DNA of 64,000 nt from Hemerocallis citrina (GCA_017893485.1 CM030365.1:29906289-29970288), one strand, 5' to 3'; shown: positions 31,704-44,076, numbered from the stretch's first letter. Notes: generated by a model from the sequence alone, not told the origin. Numbers and translations: made by a program.

Positions 31704-32260
31704 CCGCTGCCTACGCTTGTTCATCTCCCCCCTAGCCTCTAACTCATCAGCTGCCTCTCCATCTTCCGCAGCCCAACCTCCTACCTGCTCTCTCTCTCTC
31801 TCTCCGCCCCGTACTCTCCTCGACAGCAGCCGCTCCGCTGTCCACTGCCTTTCCCCTGGTCTCCTGTGGTGCAGCGCCGCCTGTGCTTGGCCCTGTGCTC
31901 TCTCAAAGTGCGTAACTCCCTGTCTCTCGACCCTTTTCTTCCCGTCACCTCCAGCCGTGTCTCGTCGTCTCGCAGCACAACAGCACCAAGCACCCCTGTG
32001 CATGCTTCTCCTTCCTGTCGAGCGGCACCAGCTCCGGCACAGGCAACCGCAGCGACACCGCAGTAGCGCCACGACCCTACTATCGCTGTCTCCTCGCAGT
32101 CCGCGATCCCTCCATCGCTGTGCACACCCCGACTCCCTCTCACCCTCTTGCTCTCTTGGTAGTTTTGTGCGAGTGTGGGGGATCTTGGGTTTTGTTCGTG
32201 GTTCGTTGCCGTGTTTGTGTTCGTGAGTTGTGTTTGTTTTGGTATTGTGGATCGTGTGGT
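31700..32260 (+). other. GC-rich leader segment of LTR copy C
   Basis: C-rich on the plus strand, with overlapping long frames on both strands (169 codons on plus at 31717, 212 on minus). The copy A equivalent does not encode the same peptide. It contains (CT)n near 31790-31803. Probably untranslated leader. Confidence 0.5.
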
Positions 32261-33889
32261 TGTCGTTGTTCGTGTTAAGTTCGTGCACGGAAATCCGTTC
32301 TCGTTATTCTTGCTCTTGTGTTGTTCTCGTCGTCTCTCAGGCAAGTAACTTGTATTAAATTCCTTTGCATATACAAGTACTAAATACCGTTTGTAGTGTA
32401 GATGGGTTCTAGAGACAACTCGTGTGTGATGTATGTTTGATGAGTATTGTCTCTATAGTGCTATTGACCATAGTTGCCTCATGACACATATGACATGAGT
32501 ACAACCTAGGATTTACCGTTTATTTGATGTGATCGAATATGTGAGTTAGTTATGAGAATTTGTGCGTTTGTTGGATCCATGTGATATACTTGTTGTGGAC
32601 ATTTAGTATACCCTATTTCAGGTTGTTTGGAAACTTGGTAGACTCGATTTCATGTTTGGGTGTGTTTGGATCAAGTTTCGTTGAATCTATGTTGATTTTG
32701 GTTTTTGAGGAAATTCTGTGTTTTGCCAATATTCTGTCTTGATCAGTAATTTAGACCATATTAAGGTCAGAATCTTAATTTCAGTATAAAACATGAGTTT
32801 TAGAGATCATCTTCTTTCCAACCCCTCTCACCTTGCTCGATTTCGTTTTCGTATGTGTGAGTTATGACTATTTTACTACAGAGGTGTAGATCAATTCCAG
32901 ATTTCGTTTCTTGATGATTCTGACGACTAAATTATTTTGATACTTGTGCTACACATATTATTTTGATCTGAAATTTTGGTCAGTACTTCTATATCTATTT
33001 AGGGATTACCCAGAATTTTGGTGGATTTTATTGATGATTTTTATATGCCGTTTCATGCTTGTTTATGAAAGCTATACTTGTTGTATTTTATTCACTGTTC
33101 TGTAAAGAATCGTATTTTCACCCTATTTTCTTCTACTGTATGGAAAATATTTATGAAATATGAAAGTTAGGTTATTTTGTCTATTTTCATCTCCCTTTGG
33201 TGGATTTGGATTTTGTTTCACGGTTTGCGAGATATTTCAGTTTTCATACAGTAGTGTTGGGAATTCCAGATTTGCCAAACTATCCTTTTTTAAGGTTTTC
33301 CGATTTTTGTTGACTAAACTAATTTTACTGGAACATTATGAAACTTTATATTTTGATACTAGACATGTAGGGGATTACCCCCGATTTTTTCTGGATTTAT
33401 TTGTGGATTTTAATGCCATTTTTCTGACTGAGAAATCGTTTTACTGATTTATGACTGAACGTATTTTCTGGATTCAAATCAGTTTTGAGTTATGATTTTG
33501 TGAAACACAATATGACTTATATGTATCCGCTAGATTCGGTTGAAAGTCTATTTTCCAGATACTCTGACAGATTTAGGTTTTGATATTTGTGATAACGGGA
33601 ATCGCTGTTTTAGTATTGTACTGTCATGCTGTCCTGAATATGAACATTCACTGTTTTGCTCGTTTATGTGAACGTATATCATCTATGATTATTTATTTAT
33701 TTCATGAACCTAATGCTGATTATACCATGTTAGTTCGATACTATTTCTTGCACTATCATGTCTGTTGATAACCATAATAAAAGTAATCAAGCCGGGATTT
33801 ATGGGAAAGATCTAGTAATGGGAAAGCATAGAAATGTGTACTTAAAAGGGAGCCCGTGTTTCCCATATGATTATCTGTTATCTGTTATC

Positions 33890-34060
33890 TGACCCTTTTA
33901 TTACTTCCTATAGGAAGGTGTAGGGAAGAAGAGAACCACTAGGTTCTATCTATCTGTCTGGATCTGTTATCTGACCCTGTCTACATTACTTCCTATAGGA
34001 AGGTGTAGAGAAGAAGAGAACCACTAGGTTCTGTCTGTCTGATCTGATTATCTGATATCT
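33890..34060. repeat. 85-bp tandem duplication in LTR copy C
   Basis: ATTACTTCCTATAGGAAGGTG recurs 85 bp apart (about 33901 and 33986), followed by AAGAAGAGAACCACTAGGTTC. TTCCTATAGGAA is a perfect palindrome. It lies in the slot occupied by other repeats in copies A and B. Confidence 0.85.
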
Positions 34061-34184
34061 GTCTGAACCCTAAGTACACGACCTTATATGATCCCCTACG
34101 AAATCTACAAACGTAACTATTTTGAATGTAGCAACCATGTGATAAAAGGATGGACACATAAAGTGCTACCTAGTTAGTAATTAT

Positions 34185-34320
34185 TATAAGACTTATAAGA
34201 ATCTGAATCTGGCATCTGTATCTGTATCTGAATCTGAATCTGAATATGTTATCTGTATCTGCTATCTGGCTATCTGTTATCTGATTATCTGATTATCTGT
34301 TATCTGTTTGACATTATCAC
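34185..34320. repeat. ATCTG/TATCTG short tandem repeat in LTR copy C
   Basis: Repeated CTGTATCTGAATCTG words. Equivalent in position to the CAAGT repeats of copies A and B, but with a different unit. Confidence 0.8.
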
Positions 34321-34915
34321 TTGACATCATTATTGGACACTATCTGTATATTTGTCTGCATGCTATTTGACTTTGACACTTGACACATGTTAGTATACCA
34401 TACTATTTGATTCTGCTATACCATGCTATACATGTTTCTACTATTATTTAGATTTGTTAGTTTTCCATGTACTTGTATCCTGCATTACAAGCGGCCCGTA
34501 ACTTGCATTGACGGGAATCTTGTTTTTTTTTCTTTCTTCTTGCAATTTGTCAAATTGCAGATTTTGGTGATCAGCTGCCTGATGGAGTATGTGATCTAAA
34601 GTTCTAGTTGGCTGGAGCTTTTGCTATCTTCATTTATTTCCTGTTGCTCATTTTGAACACTGTATCTGTTACTTGGGGATTTTTGACTTGTTCAGATCTG
34701 ATTTATTTGAGATTAATACATTTTGTTTCAAGTAAATTCTGTTGGTATGTTGACACAATTATGCATGTGTGTTTGACTCTTTTGCTTCCGACTCTGATTA
34801 TTTTGTGAGACGTTGTAAAGATTCCTGAACAGCTTATGGATGATGAAAATCATTCGCTGGGTCAATGTTACGCGCTCGTATTCTGTATTTTTGGGAAGCG
34901 GGGCGTGACAGACTT

Positions 34916-35294
34916 CTTTCTCCACATGTCATCTTTTTCAATTAAGAACAGAACTCAAATGAGTTCTAGGGAAACCTTGACATTGTTGAAGAAGTTTGCA
35001 AGAAATCTGCCATACATAGACAAATTTATCAACGAAGGGTGGAGAAGTTTTATAACAAGAAGGTTAAACTGACAAACCTTAACGAGGGAGTCTTCGACCT
35101 GTGAAATCTCGAAATCTTTGAGCCACACAAGAAGAGAAAATTTTCTCCTAACTGGGAAGGACCCTACAAGGTCTCCAAATTAGTCTACCCAGGAGGTTAT
35201 CATCATGAAGACCTGGGGGGAAAGGAGATATCAAGGACTTGGAATGCTGAGCATTTGATGAAGTTCAACGAGGTGCTTAACGCCCTCCACTAGA
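34916..35294 (+). pseudogene. pol: C-terminal end of Tat-1 pol
   Basis: After the GACTT duplication the integrase text resumes. Near the end, FSPNWEGPYKVSKLVYPGGY and ISRTWNAEHLMKF match LAPNWEGPYKVSKVVRPRAY and IPRTWNADHLLKY of Tat-3. Ends near TAG 35293. This is the variable C-terminal domain of Tat integrase. Confidence 0.8.
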
Positions 35295-35439
35295 TTATTA
35301 AACTTTGTAATAAGATCAATCTTTATAATGGTTATAAGATGTAATATAGGCTAGCCTCCTAGGCAACCATTTAGATTTATTTTTCAATAAAAAATAGCAT
35401 TTCTTTTACAAATTCTTAACTACTCTCTAAACTCAAAAT

Positions 35440-36125
35440 AATGTGTTTGGTGCTCATCTCCTCTCCCGTGCTACATCAACAACTCATTAACACTCAAACA
35501 ACAAGTTCAGAGTCTAAATCTTCTCTAGAACTGCCCCCGCAACTCATTAACTCTCAAACAACAAGTTCAACTCTCAAACAACAAGTCCAACTCTTCGCTA
35601 TAGTTGCTCCCATAACTCGCTAACTCTCAAATATCATGTTCAGAGTCCAACTTTTTCGTAGAACTGTTCCTACAACTCGCTAACACTCAAACAGCAAGTT
35701 CGAAATCCAACTCTTTGTTGGATTTGCTCCCACAACTCGTTACATCTCAAACAACAATTTCAGAGTCCAACTCGTGCCTCGAGCTACTTCTACACTTTCT
35801 AACAGCAAGTTTTGAGCTCGACTCATCACATTAGCTACTCCTACAACTCGCTAACTCTCTAGAGATGCAAGTTCAGAGTCCAACTTGTGACTTGAGCTAC
35901 TCGTACAACTTGCTAACAATAGTTTGAAGCGTGGCTCGTCACTCGAGCTGTTCCCACAACTCTCCAACTCTCAAAATAGCAAGTTGGAGTCCACATCTCC
36001 CATAGAGTTGCTCCCACAACTCGCTAACTCTCAAATAGCAAGTTTGGAATCCAGCTCTACCCTACAGCTGCTCCCACAATTCGTTAAGTCTATTTCGTCC
36101 CTAGAGTCACTCCAACAAACTCACT
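35440..36125. repeat. About 60-bp tandem array in the Tat-1 3' region
   Basis: AAGTTCAGAGTCCAACTC / GCTCCCACAACTCGCTAACTC units repeat at about 60 bp (starts near 35505, 35565, 35638, 35698 and 35758), increasingly degenerate rightwards. It sits just after pol, as do the 116-117 bp arrays of Tat-2 and Tat-3. Confidence 0.8.
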
Positions 36126-36506
36126 AACTCGATTCATAGGACGACAACATAAAGAAGGCAAGAGTGAAGACAAAAATACACAGAAGATCTTTATTCCATA
36201 TCAACATTCTGGTGTAAGTTTTATTTCACATCAAAACATTGATACAAGTGTGACGGTTAAGTACATCGTATTGGTTCAAAAAGTTCCTCCACTAGAGTCA
36301 CTTACACCAGGGAAAAAGGGATGTTTCGTTTAAGCAAAATGGCACGTCTCCGATGCCTCCTCACAACAGAACTCGTCCCTCGGCTGCCCGTGTTGCCCGA
36401 AAAAGGCTCCAACCTTGCAGATTAAGTTTGAATCTCGTGATTGAGAGGGCACAACGTCCCTTAAAAGAAGACAAGCTAGATGACACAGTTATAGGCATCC
36501 CCATAA
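36126..36506. other. Tat-1 3' internal region
   Basis: Resembles the Tat-3 segment before its antisense gene (GGGATGTTTCGTTTAAG... here, GGGGATGTTCCTCTTAAG there). No ORF is convincing. Confidence 0.45.
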
Positions 36507-36710
36507 TGAAGGGAAAAACTAGGGTTTATTGAGGCGTTTAACGCATGCAGCGGAAGCGATCTAATAGCGCAAACAACTTTGCAATAATTTTGTTCTCAAT
36601 AACCAGAATCACTATGAATCAAATGAGTTAGATCAAAATAGAAACATTATGGATTACCTTTCACCAATGCCAAGAACTCCTTCGTAGCAGTTTCAAATGA
36701 CATGCCCAAG

Positions 36711-37024
36711 TAGGGCTGTAAATCGGACCGGACGGGATCGGACAATCATATGTTCAAGCTCGGATCGAAATTCTACTCGGACGGGCTTATGTCCGGTTCG
36801 GTCTAGGTCGAACAAAATTTTTATAGTCCGGACTTGGTTCGATAAAGCATCAGACCGCAATAATACTCTGACGGACTTATGTCCGGCTCGAGCTCGGTAA
36901 AGAATCAGACCTAATAATTTGTTCGAGTTCGGTTCGTATAACAGTTCGGACGGTCCACGGTCGAACCATTTCTCGAGCCGGACTCGGACGGGCGACGGAC
37001 CGTCCTGTTCATTTTACATCCGTA
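36711..37024. mobile_element. hAT-type MITE
   Basis: 314 bp. The left end TAGGGCTGTAAATCGGACC and the right end (reverse complement) TACGGATGTAAAATGAAC are inverted repeats, and the flanking 8-bp sequences TGCCCAAG (36703) and CGCCCAAG (37025) differ by one base. The interior is rich in CGGAC words. Non-coding and mobilised in trans. Confidence 0.8.
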
Positions 37025-37537
37025 CGCCCAAGTGTTCGTCCTCCAACGGTGATTCACGTCAAACCTTTTTTGGAATACTGTGTCCTCTCTTTCTAACTCT
37101 CTGTTCATTAGTGTGAGAACGAGTCTCACTCTTCTCTTATTTTATTCTTTTGAGGAATAATTCTTCTTCCCTATTTACAAGAAATTGGAGGCCATAACTT
37201 TATATGGTATGTAGTCCTTTTTCATATCAAAATACATTCACAAGATATTTGTCCATATAATTATTAACCATACTGAGATATCTTCATATCTCTTAATTAA
37301 GGTATTATATCATCTCAAATATTTATTAGTTATGATTAAAAAATTCCAACTATTGAAATATTCGCAAAAGAAAGTGTTCATTATTTAATCATGATGAACA
37401 AAATTTATTTATCTCATAAATAAATTGACAACTATATGACATTCCATGATAGCAGCACTATTTATCATATTTAATATATCTTCATATATCAAATTATTCA
37501 TTTCCGAATTTTATCAAATAAAATTTCAAATTGAATT

Positions 37538-38688
37538 TGTAACGCCCCTGCCCCTAGCTCAGACAATTTATACAATTTAGAAGACAAATTAGATACTATG
37601 TAGTACAACTGCCCACCACAGGCTGCCTCTCAAAAGGTGGTTAACCGAATTTGTGACTTTTGATCATAGGCTATTATATTTATATATTATTTTAATCATG
37701 TTCAAATTCGATATGGGACTAATCGCATACACTTTTACCTCTTTCTCTTTCTCCGAAGGCCCCATCCAAGTGCTGCGTCATCAACACTTATCAACAACCA
37801 ACCTGCTGTTTCCACAGATCGTGGGCCCCTCCACCAGTATACCTTTTCACAAATATTACCAACATGCCATTATACTCTTTTATTTAACACAAACAGCCAA
37901 CTCTTTTATATATTATATATATTTTTAACACGGGGTGTTACAGACACCCCCCTTCAGAAATCAGCGTCCTCGCTGAGCACGGGGCATGCACAATCTAGTG
38001 CAAGATCTCCTTTCTAGCCGATGTGGAACATCTGCTTTTCTATCCGCCCGATTATTCATGATCCCAGAATCCACCGTCCGATCAATCATAATCCCGGATT
38101 CAATTGAGTTGCCCTCCTATCCGCCCGACTAATTATGATCCAGGAATCCACCGCCCGATCAATAACAGTTCTGGATTTAATTGAGGCACCACAGTCCCAG
38201 AATCCACCGCTCGACTGGGTCAATATGTCCTACACTCGGTGTCGAAAGTCGGCTTTGATACCATTTGTAACGCCCCTACCCTTAGCTCAGACAATTTATA
38301 CAATTTAGAAGACAAATTAGATACTATGTAGTACAACTGCCCACCACAGGCTGCCTCTCAAAAGGTGGTTAACCGAATTGGTGACTCTTGATCATAGGCT
38401 ATTATATTTATATATTATTTTAATCATGTTCAAATCCGATATGGGAATAACCCCATAACTTTTACCTCTTTCTCTCTCTACGAAATCACTTCATGCGGGT
38501 GGGCCCCATCCAAGTGCTGACGTCATCAACACTTATCAACAGCCAACCTGCTGTTTCCACAGATCGTGGGCCCCTCCACCAATATATCTTTTCACAAATA
38601 TTGCCAACATTCCATTATACTCTTTTATTTAACACAAACAACCAACTCCTTTATATATTATATATATTTTTTAACACGGGGTGTTACA
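37538..38688 (-). mobile_element. Complete TRIM (miniature LTR retrotransposon)
   Basis: LTRs of 405 bp (37538-37942) and 423 bp (38266-38688), both TGTAACGCCCCT to GGGGTGTTACA, with perfect duplication GAATT (37533-37537, 38689-38693). On the minus strand the PBS TGGTATCAAAGCC abuts the LTR at 38266, and a PPT AAGGGGGGTGTC abuts the LTR at 37942. The 323-bp interior is non-coding and holds a roughly 80-bp duplication. Total length is 1151 bp. Confidence 0.93.
37960..38215. repeat. Internal repeat of the TRIM
   Basis: TCCGCCCGA...GATC(C)CAG(G)AATCCACCG(T/C)CCGATCAAT units recur about 80 bp apart, with a third partial copy near 38190. Confidence 0.7.
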
Positions 38689-39652
38689 GAATTTTCCAAA
38701 AAAGTCTGTATTGCGTGTGACCCATATGGCTCCACATTAAGACGATAGTGAAGATGTTAGACTTCTTTATTTCTCCACAAGTCATGAGTGACGTCTAGAA
38801 AAGTTTCATGATTACCCAGATAATATGATTTTGATTATTGAAATCAATTTTACCCTTTAGTGATTAGTTCATGTACAATTAAATCCTCAGATTATACAAT
38901 GTCTCAAAAAATCTTAGGGGACGAATTAATGTCAAACCCTAACCATTTAATCATATGTGTTTGATACGTTAGTGATTGACTCAAACAAACACTTATAAAC
39001 TCCTTTCTAAAATTTATTTTTCGATGGCCATAGAATTTTTGCGTCAACACTTTATAGAATCACATAGGTCACCATTCACTTCTTCTAATAGAAGTGATCG
39101 ATTCCTTATTGATTGCTCACCCACTTCCATGAAAGCCTCACTATGCCCAGAATACCCTACACATGCCTTAGAAAGTCATGTTCAGAAATAAACCAAAGCA
39201 CAGATTGACAGACACAAAATACTATGACAATCTCATGTCTTAGGATTACTAGTACCTACTATCACCCAAAGAACTATCTATTGACATTCATTTAGAATTT
39301 CCATTAGATATTCCTTTTAGTGAGTCAGTTTAGTGAACTAAACCATTTAGCACCTACACTCTTATATTAATGTCTCTACATAAATAATTGTGAGATCAAT
39401 TATGTTCTACTTTATAGCATATAACGAGTGTACTAGTCTTACCATAATTACCGATGTCCAATCTCGGTAATCATATGACTATTAAGTTTAGGTCTCATCT
39501 CATCATGACTCAAATTAGTTAATCCATGGACTTCATTATAATAATAAATAAATTACACAAATATGAATAAGCGTCATATGATGAATAAAACACCTCGAAC
39601 AACTTTATTAATTATGAATAATATTTACTAGAGAATTTCCAATAACATCTCA

Positions 39653-40049
39653 TGCGACTGACTGTAGGGCACATTCCAAACACATGACTCCTAGACGCAA
39701 CTCGAGCGCCCGAGGTAAGCTCCTACACCACTACCCCTAGACCAGCACCCCTATAGTCCCCCAAGCTTTACTGGATGAGTCTCTTATAGGTGGGCAAGCT
39801 CCAAGTCACTTTCGACTAGCACCGCCTTCAAATTTTCCTTTTTGATCAAGGTCTTAAGCAACACATGGCGAAGACTATCAATCTCGGTGTCCCGAGGGTC
39901 TCCTCCGGTATACACGACCACCTGTCAATGAAGGAAATGGTGGAATTACTACAACACTAGTAGATACAAAAGTCTTAGCTTCGAGGTCAAGAAGAATCAG
40001 GAGATCCAGCAAAACACATCCAAAGCTTATGTTCACAAAAAGAGAAAAC
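39653..40049 (-). pseudogene. Remnant of the Tat-1 antisense coiled-coil gene
   Basis: A minus-strand frame at about 39830-39900 reads DTEIDSLRHVLLKTLIKKE and ELAHL, the same style of charged coiled coil as the antisense gene of Tat-3. Too degenerate for exon boundaries. Confidence 0.4.
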
Positions 40050-40404
40050 TGTAACGCCCCGAATTTCATGCACAGAAAATTCGTGACACATCCAAAATCT
40101 TTTACTTCAATGTAAGATAAACACAGAACAAAATACAGGGATAATTTAAAACTTTAATTACAACACAGTTCATTACCATTATCAGAGTATTTCATACAAT
40201 AAATTACAACTTTTACAATTAGGTCTTTGTTCAATAATTAAAACATTCTTTATTTAACATTGGATATCTTTTCTCAAATATTAGTGAATTTTATTACCAT
40301 ATCTATTTTTATTCAACTATTAACATTAATAGAAAGCGATCTAGGTTAATTAACTAGTTTTAAAAATAAGTCAATCTACATCTTAACTTAAATATACCCT
40401 ACAT
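40050..40404 (-). mobile_element. LTR fragment (3' end), interrupted by the chromovirus
   Basis: Starts TGTAACGCCCCGAATTTC, the reverse complement of a GGGGCGTTACA LTR end. It runs 355 bp until the next LTR at 40405. Its other part must lie beyond the window. Similar in layout to, but distinct from, the chromovirus LTR. Confidence 0.5.
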
Positions 40405-43400
40405 TGTAGCCACCGGATCCCACTACTGGAAATCCGTGACACAAACCAGAATCTTTTCCTTCAAATGCATCTCAACACAGTAATAACACGGAAATTTAAA
40501 TTTTTTTATTACCAAATAAAATCATTACATCATCAATTACAATCATTATCTTATTCTTGAACAAGGAATACCAATTACATTGAAGCATCACAAATTACTT
40601 AAACATTTTGCCTGCCCTTCAGAATGGTAGTCAACTGATCTTCCACTAGAACTCCACTGAGTGGTCAATCTGCTTCCCTGAGATGCACCTTGTAGCTCGA
40701 ATCTTCTGCTGCGCTATTCTGATATTCCTACACCTGCTTGAATGGTAGATAGGTACACTGCTACTCCACTTGGATGCCCTGCTTGTTTTGAGTCCTCCTG
40801 CACTTGCGACCCGGTATCCAACACCTAATTGAGTGGGCACGTCAGTACAATATACTGATGCAATGCTGATAAGAAAACAACGATCTTCGACTAGCAATCA
40901 CAACCAGCCCTTGATGAAAACAGAAACATGCATCCTAATTTCCTAGTGTCAGTGTATGCCATGACCTGAAGTCTAATGCATAGAACACAATGTACAGAAA
41001 ATAGATGCACTTAGTCAAATGTCAGCAAGACTTTGGACATGCATGCATCCCATACTGCATTCCTAATCAAGCCGTCTTCTCCAGTTCCAGGGTTTCGAAC
41101 CCTCGCCATGCAATGCATTCTACTATTGTACTCAACTTGTTCCTGATAGATACAACATGGCTGGTGAATCCTACAGTTATTACTGCTAAACACAGTAGTG
41201 TCCCAGTTTTTCACTAGTGCCCCAATCCGGTCTGGATCACACCAAATGCCGTGACAATCTTATAGATACACAACCGCAGAAGATCCATGGGATCGTAGCC
41301 CCATGGTCCGTTCGTGTCCACTCAACATAAGAACATGACTGCCTTGGGGGTCTAATCCCTCTATCCAACAGGAACTCTGCCGTTCGTACCACGGCACTTC
41401 AGAAATTAACAGAGCGAGATACGAGTCCCGTATCCTATTGACAGGAAGAGACAACCCTGGTTATCACCGCCTAGTGCTGGCCCTTAGTCGAATTATAGGA
41501 AATCACCCCTAACATCAACTCGATCTTTAAGCGGAAAGTAAATAAACTTAATTAAATAACAGTTTACTGAAAATACGCTTGTCACCCAAAATCATGCACA
41601 GAGTTTTATCAAACAGTTGATCCCTGACTGGTCTGTTAAATTAATAACCCGGCGAGTCGATACTCATCGGCTGCCATACCCATAATAGAGGTCCTAGACC
41701 AAATCCCTGGCCCGGGATCCTAGGGAAGCCTTACACCCCGTAATAGAGGTAAACATATATAAACATCAACACCTGACTTATTGACAGACCTAGGGTACTA
41801 ATACACCGATCATAAAATAGTTTTAGTAATACCTAGGTCAGAAATGGATCTGACCTGGTCAATTAAACACTGGCGACCCGATCTCCATCGTTCACTACCA
41901 CATCTGTCTTGGATCGCATCCAGTATCCGGGTCCGAGATCAATTACCCATTAGGTAAGAGTTTGTCGGCACACGAGGGATGACTATCCAGTTCTTGAGGC
42001 GGAATAATTCAACTACAATACTTTCCATCTGGGTTGATAGTCCCAGGGTTGGGTTGATAGTCCTAGGGTATCAACAACCCTACACAAGCTCCAAGCTATA
42101 CTAGCTACGTGCACCACAATACAACAAATATACTATATAGCTTTTCTCCTAAACTTACTCATGTGTCCACCATGAGTACTAAGCACAAGAATCTTATCTA
42201 AGTTCCAAATGAAGTGCTTAATAGGGATAATTATTCAACATCTTAAAACTCAAATAAACTCATAGTCATAATCCTGTAGCAGGTAGAAAATTCCATATCA
42301 ATTCATTTACTAACCTAAATTTGATGATTCCAGATCTTATAGCAAGGTATAATCCTCTACTTCATTTCTCTAGTTGACAACTATCCCAAATTACGCCAAC
42401 TAAAGTGAGAAAACCCCTTAAGCCATCTACTAATTATAAACAGTTCAAAGAAATGTAGTTGCTTCAAATTGAAAAATTCACAACTTTCAAAATACAAATT
42501 GGAATTGCATGATCTTACCTATTCTGGAAAGCTAAGACTCTAAACTACAAGTCTATAATTAACCATTCCTTCAGATTCAGCCATCTAGATGCTATAAAAT
42601 CCTTATATGTTCTCAGCTGTACACTTCTTCAATGTATTTGCTGCATTTTGCTAATAACATAAAACTTGCTCACTTATCGTAATTACCCGATTTTCGATTC
42701 TATAGAAGCTGGTTGTGTCTACTAAAACTTTCCAGTTGATCACTTCCTCAATTTCATTCATTAAAAAACTGGAAAACCCTTATTTCTCACCTGATGTACA
42801 CAGGAAATGAGTTACTCTACAAAAACAAGGTCTTTTTAGTAGGACTAGTTCTGTCCCAAACTTAGAAAAATCATATCTTTTAAACCACAAACTGAAGTCG
42901 CATGATTCAAGATGTTTTAGAAAGCTAAGACTCTCTAATAAAAATCTCTAGTTGATCATTCTTCCCGGTTCTCAACATATAATTCCAGAAAAGCTCAAGT
43001 TCAAAGACTAGCTAACTCTGCACTTAATTGAACATTGTCTATTCAAAATTCAATATCATTTCAACCATAAGTCCAATACTTATCAAATTTGGGATTCAAT
43101 AACTAGACATATTCAAGTCTAACATATCCAAAAATTGCATCAATATTCAAATAGATAGAGAGTTATAGCCTTTTGAATAGAATAGAAAAATTTCTTCTAT
43201 TCTCAGCAGTGTGTAAAACCTCTGGTTACAAACTAATTTTGAAACCCCATCAAATGTTGACCAAATTTTCTAAAATTTTAAATACATGATCTAGGTACAT
43301 AGTAAATGCTACCATAAAAGTTTCACTGCAAGATTATATACCATAAATTAGTTATAATTTATTTAAGTCCACCTTTGAAATAAAATAGAGCCAGTTCTTG

Positions 43401-44076
43401 GCTATGGACCAGTCACCAAAACAGAATTTTTAAATATAGCAAATAAATTCAAAAAGATCTAAAATTTGGAACTGTTGTTGTTAACATATCCAAGTACCTC
43501 TAGTAAAAATTTCAGCTCAAGATATCTTGCCAATTTCATGTTATGATTTTTGGAAAATACACAAATTTTAACATACACAATAGTTTTTCTGCTGCTTTCT
43601 GTTCCGAAAAGAATAATCTTGTTGAGCTACTAAATGAACCCAAAAAAATATGAAAAAGGTTGAGGATGCTCTAAAGTCATCCTAGAACATGTCGTAAAAA
43701 TTTTATGCCTAGATTCTAAGCCATTAGCAACTTAGAAATTTCTAAGTACAAACATAACATAAGTTGAATAACACCCACCCTTTTGAGTTTGAAATGCTAG
43801 AACAAGCTCTTGCCTTCAAAATTTCCTCTCATTCTCCTAGCTTGCCTCCACTTGGTCACCACCTACAACAAAGAGTAAATTTTCCTGGCTAGTTACTCAC
43901 TAATTCTCTTCACTCTCTTTTCCTTCTTCTACTTCTTCTCTTTCTCCTTTTTTTTGAACTAGGTTAGAATTGAAGAAAAATGAAGAAAGGAGTGAGGAGT
44001 TGGGTTTTATAGCAATGGGGAGAGTGTGGGGAAAGAGTTGGCTGGAATTTGGAGATGGAGGGTGGAGATGGGGTGG

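Larger units (their letters stand above)
30994..34910 (+). mobile_element. Solo LTR, family A (copy C)
   Basis: TGTAACCCCTGTTTTCCC at 30994 to GCGGGGCGTGACA at 34910, 3917 bp, flanked by GACTT (30989-30993 and 34911-34915). Its reverse complement is collinear with copy A and copy B. The TATA box at 31693 reads on plus. No PBS, PPT or pol, so it is a solo LTR. It splits the Tat-1 integrase. Confidence 0.92.
36507..39647 (-). mobile_element. Copia-like LTR region (probably a solo LTR), approximate borders
   Basis: On the minus strand the left part ends with ATCGCTTCCGCTGCATGCG, a phrase typical of plant Copia LTR 3' ends, and the right border reads TGTTATTGGAAATTCTC. Without its two nested insertions it is about 1.65 kb and lacks coding sequence. 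Sequence on both sides looks like Tat-1 antisense-gene remnants. No matching target duplication was found, so the borders are uncertain. Confidence 0.45.
18857..40049 (+). mobile_element. Tat-1: decayed Tat-lineage Ty3/gypsy retrotransposon, multiply interrupted
   Basis: Pieces: 18857-23790 (5' LTR, PBS, gag, protease, RT, RNase H, start of integrase), 30286-30993 (integrase core), 34911-36506 (end of pol, tandem repeats) and about 39653-40049 (antisense-gene remnant). The joins are exact at Tat-2 (ACAAG) and solo LTR copy C (GACTT), where the integrase text continues across each insertion. Every domain is full of stops and indels. No 3' LTR is in view, since the element is cut at 40050 by another LTR insertion whose right end is outside the window. 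Confidence 0.85.

Noticed and set aside
31717..32226. 169-codon ORF (and 212 codons on the other strand) in LTR copy C
   Set aside because: Same reason: compositional ORFs in the LTR leader.
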